Notes: generated by a model from the letters alone, not told the origin. A DNA stretch of 57,261 nucleotides from DATJSN01 sp035504095 (GCA_035504095.1 DATJSN010000035.1:1-57261), one strand, 5' to 3'. Counted from the stretch's first letter, positions 33,878 through 42,773 are shown. Numbers and translations are program-made.

Positions 33878-34855
33878 CTAAGAGTTCTCAAACTCCAGCG
33901 TGCCGATGATATCTGCCACGCTCTTTTTGCCTTTGTTGGCCAGATAGGTTTTCAGTCCATCGCAGATTTTCAGCGGGATCGCCGGATCAATAAATAGCGC
34001 AGTTCCCACGGCGATGCCCGTGGCGCCCGCAAGCAAAAATTCCGCCGCATCCTGCCAGGTCTGTATGCCGCCCATGCCGATCAGCGGAATGTTATGTGAT
34101 TTGGCGACCTGCGTGTAAACGCGGTGCACCATGAATACCGCGATCGGTTTAATCGCGGGGCCGCTCAGGCCGCCGGTGCCATTGGCCAGCATGGGCCGGC
34201 CTTTTTCAATGTCCACCACCATCGCGGTGAATGTGTTCACCAGTGAAAGGCAATCGGCGCCCGCTTCAACCGCAGCACGGGCGGTGATGGCTACATCCGC
34301 GACGTTGGGCGAAAGCTTCACGATCAGCGTGGTGCGCGATATGCGCTTGCGCACCGCCGAAACCAATTCCGCCAGGCGCACCGGGTCGGTTCCGAAGCTC
34401 AGGCCGTTTTTTACGTTCGGGCAGCTAACGTTGAGCTCGATTCCTTTGACCAGTTCAACTTCTTTGTCCAGCCGTTCGGCCACTTCCACATAATCTTCCG
34501 TGCACCAGCCGGGCACGTTCACAATCACCGGTACGCCCATCTTCGCCAGGCGCGGAACTTTTTCTGAGATGAATTTTTCCAGGCCGATGTTGGCCAGGCC
34601 GATGGAATTGAGCATCCCGGCGCGCGTTTCAATCACGCGTTGGCTTTCATTGCCCTTCCGCGGCGTTTTACTGATCGACTTGGTGACAAACGCGCCGAGT
34701 TTGCTTAAATCCGCGTATGGCGCGTATTCGTCGGCGTAGCCGCAGGTGCCCGATGCAGTCATCACCGGATTGGCCAATTGCATTTTGCCGATGCGGACAG
34801 ACAAGTCGGGCGCTTTAAGAGCCGTTGGAGTCGAAGTTGCGGAAGCAGGATTCAT
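33878..34855 (-). CDS. pyrD: Dihydroorotate dehydrogenase, class 1B catalytic subunit
   Basis: FMN enzyme of pyrimidine synthesis, oxidising dihydroorotate to orotate. 325 residues. NPVMTASGTCGYADEYAPY at ~30-48, and the catalytic cysteine in ELNVSCPNVKNG (about residue 147), which marks class 1 (class 2 has Ser). VKLSPNVADV, FMN-phosphate loop GMGGIQTWQDAAEFLLAGA near 265, then AVGTALF. The NVSCPNVK and length match class 1B (NAD-linked with a PyrK subunit). pyrK is not in the window, so the partner must be elsewhere. Confidence 0.93.
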   Translation of the reverse strand: MNPASATSTPTALKAPDLSVRIGKMQLANPVMTASGTCGYADEYAPYADLSKLGAFVTKSISKTPRKGNESQRVIETRAGMLNSIGLANIGLEKFISEKVPRLAKMGVPVIVNVPGWCTEDYVEVAERLDKEVELVKGIELNVSCPNVKNGLSFGTDPVRLAELVSAVRKRISRTTLIVKLSPNVADVAITARAAVEAGADCLSLVNTFTAMVVDIEKGRPMLANGTGGLSGPAIKPIAVFMVHRVYTQVAKSHNIPLIGMGGIQTWQDAAEFLLAGATGIAVGTALFIDPAIPLKICDGLKTYLANKGKKSVADIIGTLEFENS

Positions 34856-34923
34856 CGTTTGTTAATTTTACCATCCATCGCGGAACCTGTGCAGCGCGAA
34901 AATTTGTGGCAAACCGATACGGA

Positions 34924-35142
34924 TTAATAATTCCTGATGAATTCGTCTTCGCCGATCCCGCACTGTTTAAGAATCTTTTTAAGCAGCATTGGATTGATGC
35001 GTGGATGTCGCGGCACGGTGGTATACCGTCCATCGGGATGGGTCATGATGGTGTGTTTTGAGCCAGCATATTCTTCGAATCCGAAACGTTTCAGAGCCCG
35101 CACCACCCGGCTGGTCACGTTTGCATTAGCCAGCCTTGACAT
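34924..35142 (-). CDS. hicA: HicA-type mRNA interferase toxin
   Basis: 72 residues, the usual HicA size. The double-stranded-RNA-binding-like fold is suggested by VVRALKRFGFEEYAGSKHTI with the catalytic His30, then THPDGRYTTVPRHPRINPMLLKKILKQ (seen in two halves). Members cleave mRNA when freed from HicB. Its start overlaps the upstream antitoxin gene by 17 nt, so the toxin is translated after the antitoxin. This is the reverse of the common hicA-hicB order. Confidence 0.9.
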   Translation of the reverse strand: MSRLANANVTSRVVRALKRFGFEEYAGSKHTIMTHPDGRYTTVPRHPRINPMLLKKILKQCGIGEDEFIRNY

Positions 35143-35776
35143 GAATCGCCTCTGAATGGTGGTGCTTTCGTTTCATGAATCTCAGAACAGATTCAATGGC
35201 ATCTTTACCGTTGGCGATTGCTTGTTCGGCCGTAGCACCCTGTTCCAGGGCGCCAGGCAATTCGCGGCATTGGACGATGTACTCGCCTTTTTCCGGATCG
35301 CGGTTTACAACCAAATGATATGATTTTCCCTCGACCGCGACTTTTTGAACCCATTCCATGGGCAGAGCATCCATGAGCTGCTTCGCTTGGCGCACCAGCA
35401 TCCCCAGGGCGATGCTCCAGACATGTTGCCGGCTAACGACGTCAAAAATTTCTCTTTCTTTGCTGAGCATATAAACTTTTCTACCGTCGGTCATTAGCGT
35501 CAGGCGGCTCAGCTTGGCGCTGTTTGATTCGTTGGGAAAATGTTGTTGCAGATATTGAATTGCAACCCGGATTTTCTGCAACGGACACCCCTTTTTGCGC
35601 AATTGCACAATCGCCAGTGCGGCGACAACGTCATGAAATGTGTAATAACGACGGCTTCGGCCCGCATGATGGGATCCGCCGGGCGCCAGCAAATCGGTTT
35701 TTGCCCAATATCCCAACTGTCGCAGACTCGCGCCGGTTACCTCGCGGACCAATCGTGTTGGTAAATTCACCATCAA
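35126..35776 (-). CDS. MerR-type DNA-binding domain fused to HicB antitoxin
   Basis: 216 residues in three parts. Residues ~5-80: MerR-like winged helix (TGASLRQLGYWAKTDLL, then RYYTFHDVVAALAIVQLRKK and the KIRVAIQYLQQ wing). Residues ~85-145: a linker domain (TLMTDGRKVYMLSKEREIFD). Residues ~150-205: HicB-like (EYIVQCRELPGALEQGATAE and AIANGKDAIESVLRFM). Ordinary HicB antitoxins carry a C-terminal XRE or ribbon-helix-helix domain, so an N-terminal MerR domain is a different solution for autoregulation. An AGGAG lies a few bases upstream of the ATG at 35773. It overlaps hicA by 17 nt. Confidence 0.8.
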   Translation of the reverse strand: MMVNLPTRLVREVTGASLRQLGYWAKTDLLAPGGSHHAGRSRRYYTFHDVVAALAIVQLRKKGCPLQKIRVAIQYLQQHFPNESNSAKLSRLTLMTDGRKVYMLSKEREIFDVVSRQHVWSIALGMLVRQAKQLMDALPMEWVQKVAVEGKSYHLVVNRDPEKGEYIVQCRELPGALEQGATAEQAIANGKDAIESVLRFMKRKHHHSEAIHVKAG

Positions 35777-35780
35777 CTCC

Positions 35781-35851
35781 TGAATGTAGAGACAGAAAAT
35801 AATTTATACATCAATGGATTATAAATTAATTGTATTGCTACATCAATGTAG
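35781..35851. promoter_or_regulatory. Putative operator and promoter of the hicBA operon
   Basis: CTACATCAATGTAG (35838-35851) is a perfect 6-bp inverted repeat with a 2-nt centre. A related half-palindrome TACATCAATG lies at 35807, and a GAATGTAG-like half site near 35783. The AT-rich DNA between them could hold the promoter. A MerR-type dimer is the obvious reader. Confidence 0.5.
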
Positions 35852-35949
35852 TATATTCTAAAAGCAGGAGAGTCGTGGAGACTTCCGCGCCGCGCCCTTA
35901 TACTTGGTGTCTCCTGGAACCCTATAACTTTTTTGCAGGATGCAAAACA

Positions 35950-36570
35950 ATGATTGCCCGGATTAACGGCACAGTGGAAGCGGTAAACGAAGAGTCGGCT
36001 CTGGTTGCGGTGGGAGAACTTAGCTATGAAGTACTTGTGCCCGCCGTCGATATCCCTCATCTTCAATCGCAGGTAGGCCGTCGTGTCGCTTTTTTCACGC
36101 TTGAATACATCGAAGGCAACGCCAGCTTCGGCCAGCTTTCGCCGCGTTTGATCGGTTTTTTGCGCCGTCAGGACAAGGAATTTTTTGAACGCTTCATTAC
36201 CGTCAAAGGAATCGGCCCGCGGCGTGCCTTGCGCGTGCTGGCGGCCCCGGTTTCGGAAATAGCCGCCGCCGTCAACCGTAAAGATCTGCATTACCTGACC
36301 GGGCTGCCGGAAATCGGCAAGCGCACCGCGGAACATGTCATCGCGGAACTTTCCGGAAAGGTCGACGAATTCGCCGGTCCCGCCGGTTCATCTGTCGTTG
36401 TACAGCAGCGCACCGATGAACAGGAACAGGCCATAGTCGCGATGGTCTCGCTGGGCGAAAAACGGCCCGAGGCCGAAAACTGGGTGGATCGCGCCTGCCG
36501 CGCTGATAAGTCGCTGACTGAATCGTCCACGATCATGCGTGCGGCATATCGCCTCAAGGCAGGCGGATAA
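35950..36570 (+). CDS. ruvA: Holliday junction DNA helicase subunit RuvA
   Basis: 206 residues from ATG at 35950 (the frame is open from 35830, but the extra residues are unlike RuvA; MIARINGTVEAV is the family start). Domain I (OB-fold, ~1-65), two helix-hairpin-helix motifs (FITVKGIGPRRALRVL near 90 and YLTGLPEIGKRTAEHVIAEL near 118) in domain II, and a C-terminal domain III (~155-206, AIVAMVSLGEKRPEAENWV) that binds RuvB. It tetramerises on Holliday junctions during recombinational repair. ruvB starts 3 nt after its stop. Confidence 0.95.
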   Translation: MIARINGTVEAVNEESALVAVGELSYEVLVPAVDIPHLQSQVGRRVAFFTLEYIEGNASFGQLSPRLIGFLRRQDKEFFERFITVKGIGPRRALRVLAAPVSEIAAAVNRKDLHYLTGLPEIGKRTAEHVIAELSGKVDEFAGPAGSSVVVQQRTDEQEQAIVAMVSLGEKRPEAENWVDRACRADKSLTESSTIMRAAYRLKAGG

Positions 36571-36573
36571 TTT

Positions 36574-37620
36574 ATGGCCAGAGAACGGTTAGTTGAAAGC
36601 AGCCCGCTTCCGGAGGATCAAACCAATCGCTCCGAACTGCTGACGCTGCGCCCCAAAACACTCGACAGCTACATCGGCCAGAAGCCACTGATTGAAAAAC
36701 TTCGCATCAGCATTGCCGCCGCCCGCAGGCGTTCGGAGGCCATGGAACACGTATTGCTGCACGGCCCACCGGGTCTGGGCAAAACCACCCTGGCCCACAT
36801 TATCGCCAGTGAGCTTAATGGGTCTGTTCCCAAGATCACCAGCGGCCCGGCGTTGGCGCGTCCGACCGATCTGGTCTCCATGCTCACCAACGTGGGCAAG
36901 GGAGAAATACTTTTCATCGATGAAATTCACCGCATTCCCCCGACGGTCGAAGAATATCTTTACCCGGCCATGGAAGATTTCTGCATCGACGTCGTCACCG
37001 GCTCGGGCATGCACGCCCAGTCGATTCACATTCAGATTGAACCCTTCACGCTTATCGGCGCGACCACACGTGCCGGCCTATTATCCGGCCCGATGCGTTC
37101 GCGATTTGGCATCGTGCATCATCTGGATTTTTACGATCCGCATGATTTGCTCATCATCGTAAGCCGTTCGGCGCAGCTTTTGGAACTTCCCGCCGATGCC
37201 GCAGCGCTGGAGTTGGTTTCTCATCGCGCTCGCGGCACGCCGCGGGTGGCCAATCGCCTGTTGCGACGTGTGCGTGATTTCGCCATTGTACGCGGCAAAG
37301 GGAAACTCACCGTCGACGTGGCCAATGAAGCGCTTAAGCTCGAAGGCATCGACCAGGTTGGACTCGATGCGCTGGACAGGCGTTTTATGCTGGTGCTGGC
37401 GCGCGATTACGAAGGCGGCCCGGCCGGTCTGGAAGCACTGGCGGCGACCATGGGCGAGGAAGCCGATACGCTGGAAGATGTAATCGAGCCGTTTCTGCTT
37501 CAGTGTGGGCTGATCCGCCGCACGCCCAAGGGACGCCAGCTCACGCCCGCGGGCTATGCGCATCTGAAAATCACGCCACCGGCGAAAAAATCGTCTGCCG
37601 ATATGCCGGAATTGTTTTGA
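36574..37620 (+). CDS. ruvB: Holliday junction DNA helicase motor RuvB
   Basis: 348-residue AAA+ ATPase that drives branch migration with RuvA. The N-terminal LRPKTLDSYIGQKPLIEKL, Walker A HGPPGLGKTTLAHIIA (Lys70), Walker B ILFIDEIHRIP, and the arginine-finger region SGPMRSRFG are all present. C-terminal winged helix (~260-335) ends with RTPKGRQLTPAGYAHL. It is coupled to ruvA (3 nt gap). ruvC is not adjacent. Confidence 0.97.
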   Translation: MARERLVESSPLPEDQTNRSELLTLRPKTLDSYIGQKPLIEKLRISIAAARRRSEAMEHVLLHGPPGLGKTTLAHIIASELNGSVPKITSGPALARPTDLVSMLTNVGKGEILFIDEIHRIPPTVEEYLYPAMEDFCIDVVTGSGMHAQSIHIQIEPFTLIGATTRAGLLSGPMRSRFGIVHHLDFYDPHDLLIIVSRSAQLLELPADAAALELVSHRARGTPRVANRLLRRVRDFAIVRGKGKLTVDVANEALKLEGIDQVGLDALDRRFMLVLARDYEGGPAGLEALAATMGEEADTLEDVIEPFLLQCGLIRRTPKGRQLTPAGYAHLKITPPAKKSSADMPELF

Positions 37621-37800
37621 GGTGTAGCTCAGGCTCTCCAGCCTGAGCCTATCCCACATAGCCCCGGCCTTGGCCGGGGCAGAGATTACCGAACGCTAAA
37701 TTTGCGACTTTTATCGCTCAACGAGCGGATTTGGTTGTTCACGGATCACTGCCCCCGGCAAGTCGGGGGCTATATGAGAAGCGGCTTCCGATTCTCCGGA
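37621..37800. repeat. Intergenic hairpin cluster with an inverted pair
   Basis: Three stem-loops after ruvB: GCTCAGGCT-CTCC-AGCCTGAGC (37627-37648); GCCCCGGCC-TT-GGCCGGGGC (37661-37680); and GCCCCCG-GCAAGT-CGGGGGC (37751-37770). The second and third are inverted versions of one motif, each flanked by ACATAGCCCC/GGGGCAG-like borders. The first may help terminate ruvB transcription, but no T-tract follows. Confidence 0.5.
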
Positions 37801-37811
37801 ATTGTTTTGAA

Positions 37812-38843
37812 CTATAGCGCCGGTCTTGTCTGAGGTCTCGTCGCGATCTCAGGTCGCTTTATTGATCTTATCCCTCCCTCAACTTCATTTACTCTGAGGA
37901 TATTAAAAATTTGCTGCATCGGCTTTGGAAGCGATCTGCTGTCATAAGTATGCGTCTCCCAGGTTAAACCATCGCGAAAACTCACTATGACCAACCGGCC
38001 AAGTGGTGGCGACACGCTCTGGATCGGCAGATCTCTTACGGCTGACCACAGAGATCCAAAGTCTGCTTGTGATAGCTGCTTCCAGCCTCCACCCTGAATT
38101 GCCCAATCATAAACGTCTCGACGGTTGGTCACGCGTTCATCCAGGGTCACGAAATATTCATCGGCGTAAAGATCGCCATCTGGGAATGTTGAAATCACCA
38201 GGAAATTTCTTTGCTTATAATTCCATGCGTCATCGGTATTCAAACTCAGATAGTGCTTAAAACGATCAGTCTGCGGATATCTGGAGAAATCCGGGGTTGT
38301 CACAAAAAATATATAAACAATCCACCCGCATGCCAAAACGAACAATATGGCATACGACGCTAAATTGGCGAGAAAAACACCGCGGTGGACCAACGTTTTG
38401 TCGACAGTTGGCCAAGCCCAAAGACAAACTCGCCGTTCAAGCCAAACCGAAGCATAAAAACAAGGGATGAGCAACAGGGCCGCTGCGGTCGGAATGATCC
38501 AATATTGTCCTTCTGGTGCTGTCCATGCAATAGTTGCTAAAAAATAGAAAACGCCGAATATCGGCGCAAAATGATGATAATAATCTGCGAGCCTCTCAAG
38601 CGGCGCCATAACCACCAACTCAATTGCCAACATAAACAACCACGCCAGTGGAACACCAACGAATGTAGAAAGCAGATTGGCTTGCGTGATGCCGAGGAAC
38701 GCTTTTCGATAGGACAATGGCACGCAGCGGCGAATGAGCAGCGCCTCCACGACAATGACCGGAATTAAGGCGCAGAGCATCAGCGGCCATTGGATGAAAA
38801 TCATTGGTAAACCTAGATCTGCAAGCATATAAGAGGCACCCAT
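37812..38843 (-). CDS. Hypothetical membrane protein
   Basis: 343 residues. Five or so membrane helices in the first 190 residues (PLMLCALIPVIVVEALLI, ANLLSTFVGVPLAWLFMLAIELVV in part, FGVFYFLATIAW, IPTAAALLLIPCFYA, SYAILFVLACGWIVYIFF). A soluble C-terminal half follows (~200-343) with charged and aromatic residues and no motif I recognise. It reads away from the next gene's 3' end; the gap to its upstream neighbour is ~125 nt. Function unknown. Confidence 0.65.
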   Translation of the reverse strand: MGASYMLADLGLPMIFIQWPLMLCALIPVIVVEALLIRRCVPLSYRKAFLGITQANLLSTFVGVPLAWLFMLAIELVVMAPLERLADYYHHFAPIFGVFYFLATIAWTAPEGQYWIIPTAAALLLIPCFYASVWLERRVCLWAWPTVDKTLVHRGVFLANLASYAILFVLACGWIVYIFFVTTPDFSRYPQTDRFKHYLSLNTDDAWNYKQRNFLVISTFPDGDLYADEYFVTLDERVTNRRDVYDWAIQGGGWKQLSQADFGSLWSAVRDLPIQSVSPPLGRLVIVSFRDGLTWETHTYDSRSLPKPMQQIFNILRVNEVEGGIRSIKRPEIATRPQTRPAL

Positions 38844-38969
38844 CAGATATTGAGTTGACCATTAGCGGTCCGCCTCGACCGTGTGATACAGGCATGTTAT
38901 CAGTGCAAACCGTGGTGGTCTAATTTAATTAATACAGGATGACGGTAGAAAACGCTTAAGATGTTAATG

Positions 38970-39866
38970 CTAATGCCCCGCCGAAGTCGGCTTTAGCGCG
39001 GCAAAAAACAAAACCGTTTCAACCGCCGGCGGCGACGTGTGGGTCAAAAACGTTGCCCCGATGCTGGTTGGGTTGCCCGCACTAATATCCGGCGAAAGCA
39101 CAAAAAATTCCCCGGGTTCAATGGTCGCGGAAAATTGCAAATCGCCCGGAGATTCCGTAACCGGCTGATTCCCCTGAAGAACGCCCAGAGTATTCTGGCT
39201 GCGGGTGAAGGTCACCATTCCCATTTGAACCACCGGTTGGATGTCCAGATGCGTCGCCCCCGTGGCGGGATCGGTCATCGCCGCGATTTGCAGAGCGTTG
39301 TCGCAACTGCTGTAGGTCCGCAGGGCCAGCTCCGAATTCGGCGCACGATACGAAAGCAATTCATTCTGAATATTCTGCTGCAGTGGAACATCGGCCGGCT
39401 GCATCGTGCCGATCCGGTAAAAAATATTGGTAAATACCGACTGTTTCCCGCCGATCAGCTTCATCAGTTTACCCCACTGATCCACCCTTCCCGATTGGGC
39501 GCGAAAACCATTGAGTGAATAAATCGCCGCAGCGGAATTGCCCGCGGTTGTTGGCGTGAGGAGTTCCTGGACCTGCGGGTTTTGCGTAAACGTTCCCAGC
39601 GGCAGATCGGCTTTGATGACCTGCACATAAACCGGCAGCACCCGCTGGACCAGCGGTGCAGCCTGCTGTGCGGGCGGCACAATAGCCTGTTCGGCCGAAG
39701 TATTCTGCGGCGGGGCGCTTCCGCCGGAAGAATTGCAACCACTGACTAACATTGGAACCAACAAAACCACCGCAAGCCGGAAAGCGTTTCCAGCGCGGTA
39801 AATGATGTTCGGCAATGTCCACTGGTATTTCATAAGACTAAAGAATAAGGCCGCAATAAACCACAT
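38970..39866 (-). CDS. Hypothetical lipoprotein
   Basis: 298 residues from 39866; ATG at 39833 (MKYQWTLPN...) is an alternative start nearer the signal. A hydrophobic segment ends in a lipobox VPMLVSGCNS (Cys44 from the first Met), then a Ser/Gly/Pro/Gln-rich linker. The mature part (~75-298) has two regions rich in Gln/Asn/Thr and probable beta structure (SATIEPGEFFVLSPDIS near the end). No family recognised. It lies 44 nt downstream of the TerC gene on the same strand. Confidence 0.65.
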   Translation of the reverse strand: MWFIAALFFSLMKYQWTLPNIIYRAGNAFRLAVVLLVPMLVSGCNSSGGSAPPQNTSAEQAIVPPAQQAAPLVQRVLPVYVQVIKADLPLGTFTQNPQVQELLTPTTAGNSAAAIYSLNGFRAQSGRVDQWGKLMKLIGGKQSVFTNIFYRIGTMQPADVPLQQNIQNELLSYRAPNSELALRTYSSCDNALQIAAMTDPATGATHLDIQPVVQMGMVTFTRSQNTLGVLQGNQPVTESPGDLQFSATIEPGEFFVLSPDISAGNPTSIGATFLTHTSPPAVETVLFFAALKPTSAGH

Positions 39867-39910
39867 GCCAACAAAAAATCCAGCGCCGTAGCCGCCGCAG
39901 TTTTTCCTTT

Positions 39911-40921
39911 TTAACTTTTATTTTTTCCTTCAACCGGGGTCTGGGGCTTTTTGATTACCGATGCTGCGATAGAGATCGCCAGCACCACGCCGATGAACGC
40001 CAGCGACCAGGGAACCGTTATCCGCAATTCGCCCGCGGCGCCAAAAAGCCGTTCCACGCCGGGCAGCAGCATCTTCACGCCGATGAACGCCAGAATGACC
40101 GCCAGCCCGACTTTGACGTACTTGAGTTTCTGCATCAAAGGCGCCAGCACAAAGTACAACCAATGCAGCGCCAGCACGGCGAACACATTGCTCGATATTA
40201 CGATCATCAGGTCTTCGGTGATGCCCAGAATTGAAGGTATCGAATCCAGCGCAAAGAGCACATCCGTCAGCGCGATCAAAATCATGACTAAAAGCAAAGG
40301 CGTCGCATAGCGCCTGCCATCCTGAAGGACAAACAGGCGGTTGCCGTCATACATATGCGTCAGCGGAACCCAGCGCGAAATAACGCGCGGAACCGCCGCG
40401 CCAAATTTCCATTCCTTGGGGTTTCGATAAAACATCATGATGCCCGCGAAAACCAGAAACGCGCCAAGAACATAAAACAAAAGCGGAATGTGAATCACCA
40501 GACTCAGGCCGGTTAAAATCAGCAGCACACGCAGCACGATCGCCCCCAAAACCGCCCAGAAAAGTACGAACCCCTGGCTTTCCAGCGGCGTCTGGAACGC
40601 GTGCATCAGCAGCACGAAAAGCATGACATTGTCCGCACTTAAGCCCAATTCCAGTAAATACCCGGTGGTGTATTCCAGAAAAGGCGAAGCAGACCATGGC
40701 CCGATCGCGTCTTGAGTAGAACCGGCCAGACCAAGCCAATGATGTTCGTATGCGAAGTGCAGCCACACGCCGAAGGCCAGCGCGATCCCCACCGGAATCA
40801 GGCACAGCAGCAGCGCGATCTTGACTGGTAGTTTCATCCGGCGGCGATGGGGCATCGCCAGATCCATAATGAGCAGCACCACAGCCAATAATAAAAATAA
40901 TCCCCATGCCGCCCAGATCAC
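39911..40921 (-). CDS. TerC/Alx-family integral membrane protein
   Basis: 336 residues, about nine membrane helices. The motif YLLELGLSADNVMLFVLLM (residue ~90) and the second repeat TDVLFALDSIPSILGITEDLM (residue ~215, in part) with conserved Asp are the signature of TerC/Alx (YgjT) proteins, linked to tellurite resistance and to manganese export. The loop between contains RNPKEWKFG. The ATG overlaps the stop of the upstream gluzincin-like gene by 4 nt (ATGA), so the two are translationally coupled. No manganese riboswitch was seen in the small upstream space. Confidence 0.88.
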   Translation of the reverse strand: MIWAAWGLFLLLAVVLLIMDLAMPHRRRMKLPVKIALLLCLIPVGIALAFGVWLHFAYEHHWLGLAGSTQDAIGPWSASPFLEYTTGYLLELGLSADNVMLFVLLMHAFQTPLESQGFVLFWAVLGAIVLRVLLILTGLSLVIHIPLLFYVLGAFLVFAGIMMFYRNPKEWKFGAAVPRVISRWVPLTHMYDGNRLFVLQDGRRYATPLLLVMILIALTDVLFALDSIPSILGITEDLMIVISSNVFAVLALHWLYFVLAPLMQKLKYVKVGLAVILAFIGVKMLLPGVERLFGAAGELRITVPWSLAFIGVVLAISIAASVIKKPQTPVEGKNKS

Positions 40922-42033
40922 ATCGGGCCTCCGGCGCCTTGCGGCGCCGCTTGCAACTCTGCTCCCATCAGTGAGTCATTGTCAAAGTTTTTCACCGGCG
41001 GCCAGTAATAGAGCAATTGCTGGACAAATTTCAGATATCCCTGGTCGAACGTGTTCAAGTCCGGTCCAAAATAGGCTTTCATATAAATCGGTCCGCTGAT
41101 CCGGTTCCAGCGAATGCTTTGAATCGCCAGGTCATGCGGCGTAAGCTGGCCATCGTGAAGCGCCGGGTCCAAAAGCAACCCCAGTTTGCCCGTTCTGGCC
41201 GCATCCAGCATCGCCAGCAGGTTCTGCCGATAGGATGTGCTTTCAATGTACAACGTTAAAGACCAGAGCTGGGCATAGTAAGCCTGCACATATTGGGGCT
41301 GCATCACAACGATGTCGCCGGCCTGTATGGCCGCGAACTGTTGCATCGGCAAAAGATTATCATCCTGCACTGCGGCCCTAAGCGCCGTCCACCGCTGATA
41401 ATTTTGCCACGGATCAAAAACCGGCTCGCCGTTCACCCAGCTCATTTGTTCATTTTGCGTGCCGATTCCCTCATCGATCCACGCCGGCAGGTGATCTTTG
41501 AGCGCCCAGTAACTGAACTGATGCCAGCCTTCATGAGCCACGACGGAAAGCACTTCATCGGTAGTGCTGCGGAAGGTTGCAAAAACGCCATTCCGGGTAA
41601 AACCGCCCTGATATATATGCAGGTATGTTGTTGCCTGATTTCCCGTGTTTTCCACGACATATTCCTGCCATTCCCCGCGGTCACTGAAAACATAGCCGTT
41701 GAGGGGCGGTAAAGTTCCCACGTTGGGAACCAGTTGCATAAACCGCGCGTAATCGGCCTCCAGTACGCGTGCCAGCATTTGCCGCACGGCCTGATCCTGA
41801 ATGGTGGTGTGAATGCGGTAGTGGGCTGTAAAAATAATCACGCCGCCGTCGGGGCCATCAGGCCACGGGCGAACATCCAGCGGCGCCGCGGCCAGCGTCG
41901 CGCGGTCGGCATCGGTGATGCCGGCGGGCCAGGTGTCGCTGGGGGCGCAACCCGCCAGCGCGCAGGAAAACATGGCCAGCATTGCCAGAAGCAAAATGGA
42001 AAATAGAAATTTACCCAATCTCATGGCCGACAT
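40918..42033 (-). CDS. Lipoprotein with gluzincin-like (HExxH) peptidase domain, DUF1570-like
   Basis: 371 residues (Met4 is an alternative start). A lipoprotein signal ends CALAGCAPS (Cys29). HEGWH (His167, Glu168, His171) in SVVAHEGWHQF is a zinc-metallopeptidase HExxH core. Glu188 in LPAWIDEGIGTQNE is the likely third ligand (WxxEG is common in gluzincins). The rest is helical with YYAQLWSLTLYIES near 255. It resembles the DUF1570 group; substrate and activity are unknown. It overlaps the TerC gene by 4 nt, an unusual pairing that hints at a shared role at the cell envelope or metal homeostasis. Confidence 0.72.
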   Translation of the reverse strand: MSAMRLGKFLFSILLLAMLAMFSCALAGCAPSDTWPAGITDADRATLAAAPLDVRPWPDGPDGGVIIFTAHYRIHTTIQDQAVRQMLARVLEADYARFMQLVPNVGTLPPLNGYVFSDRGEWQEYVVENTGNQATTYLHIYQGGFTRNGVFATFRSTTDEVLSVVAHEGWHQFSYWALKDHLPAWIDEGIGTQNEQMSWVNGEPVFDPWQNYQRWTALRAAVQDDNLLPMQQFAAIQAGDIVVMQPQYVQAYYAQLWSLTLYIESTSYRQNLLAMLDAARTGKLGLLLDPALHDGQLTPHDLAIQSIRWNRISGPIYMKAYFGPDLNTFDQGYLKFVQQLLYYWPPVKNFDNDSLMGAELQAAPQGAGGPM

Positions 42034-42275
42034 TATGAGTGACCAGAAGCGTTAGACAAGCAAAATACCCACAACCAGATTATTCGCCTTAGCGAACCTC
42101 ATCTTTGTCCCTAGGATTCATCAGACAGGCCTTAATAATATAACTGAAACAAAATCCCTGAAGCAGCGTTTATGCAGATCGTGAGGAGCAAGTGGCCGGG
42201 TAAATTCGCAAGGGTGTCCGTGCGGCGGCGATCGCTCAAAAGTCTTAACCTTTATATTTGTTGAGGAGTATGTTC

Positions 42276-42740
42276 ATGCAAAAGTTAATGAGTCTTTTTT
42301 TGGCGCTGGTTTTGTTCGCAGGGCTTGCCGTCATTAGTCCATCACTGATTCGCGCGGATGACAGCACCGCCACCGCGACCGGTACCATCACTGGAACAGT
42401 GGTCGATGCCAACGGCAACCCGGTTGCCGGCGCCAAGGTCATGGCCAAGCTTACCAAGCGCGTTGCCGGCGCTGCCAAAATTCCTGCCGTCACCACCGCC
42501 GACGACGGAACCTTCACTATTAATAATGTTCCGGATGGAAAATACTCAATTACCGTCAAAGACAAAACCGCCGGTAAAGGCAAGGCGGATAAGCCGGTTA
42601 CCATTACCAACGGTTCCACGGAAGATGCTGGAACCATTACGCTTACCCCGCCTAACACCGATAATGGCGGAAACGCGGGGGGCAATGGTGCGGATAACGG
42701 TGCCAATAACGGCGGTAATGGTGGCGGTCAGCCACAATAA
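42276..42740 (+). CDS. Small secreted protein with carboxypeptidase-regulatory-like (Ig-type) domain
   Basis: 154 residues from ATG at 42276 (AGGAG 7 nt upstream; another ATG at 42270 is closer to it). A signal peptide (~1-26, ending IRADD) is followed by a carboxypeptidase-regulatory fold: TGTITGTVVDANGNPVAGAK, then TTADDGTFTINNVPDGKYSI. The last ~30 residues are an Asn/Gly-rich low-complexity tail (DNGGNAGGNGADNGANNGG in part). Paralogous to the next gene. Such domains often sit in surface proteins; it may coat or cross-link the envelope, which is inference. Confidence 0.82.
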   Translation: MQKLMSLFLALVLFAGLAVISPSLIRADDSTATATGTITGTVVDANGNPVAGAKVMAKLTKRVAGAAKIPAVTTADDGTFTINNVPDGKYSITVKDKTAGKGKADKPVTITNGSTEDAGTITLTPPNTDNGGNAGGNGADNGANNGGNGGGQPQ

Positions 42741-42773
42741 GTCTCATTTTGTTCAAAAAAGAATAAAATACTG

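Noticed and set aside
35830..35949. 40-residue N-terminal extension of RuvA
   Set aside because: The extension lies in the hicBA promoter region and is unlike RuvA, whose family start is MIARINGTV.
37621..37650. tRNA-like start GGTGTAGCTCAGGCT
   Set aside because: The segment folds into a plain hairpin of 9 bp with no T-arm, anticodon arm or 3' acceptor.
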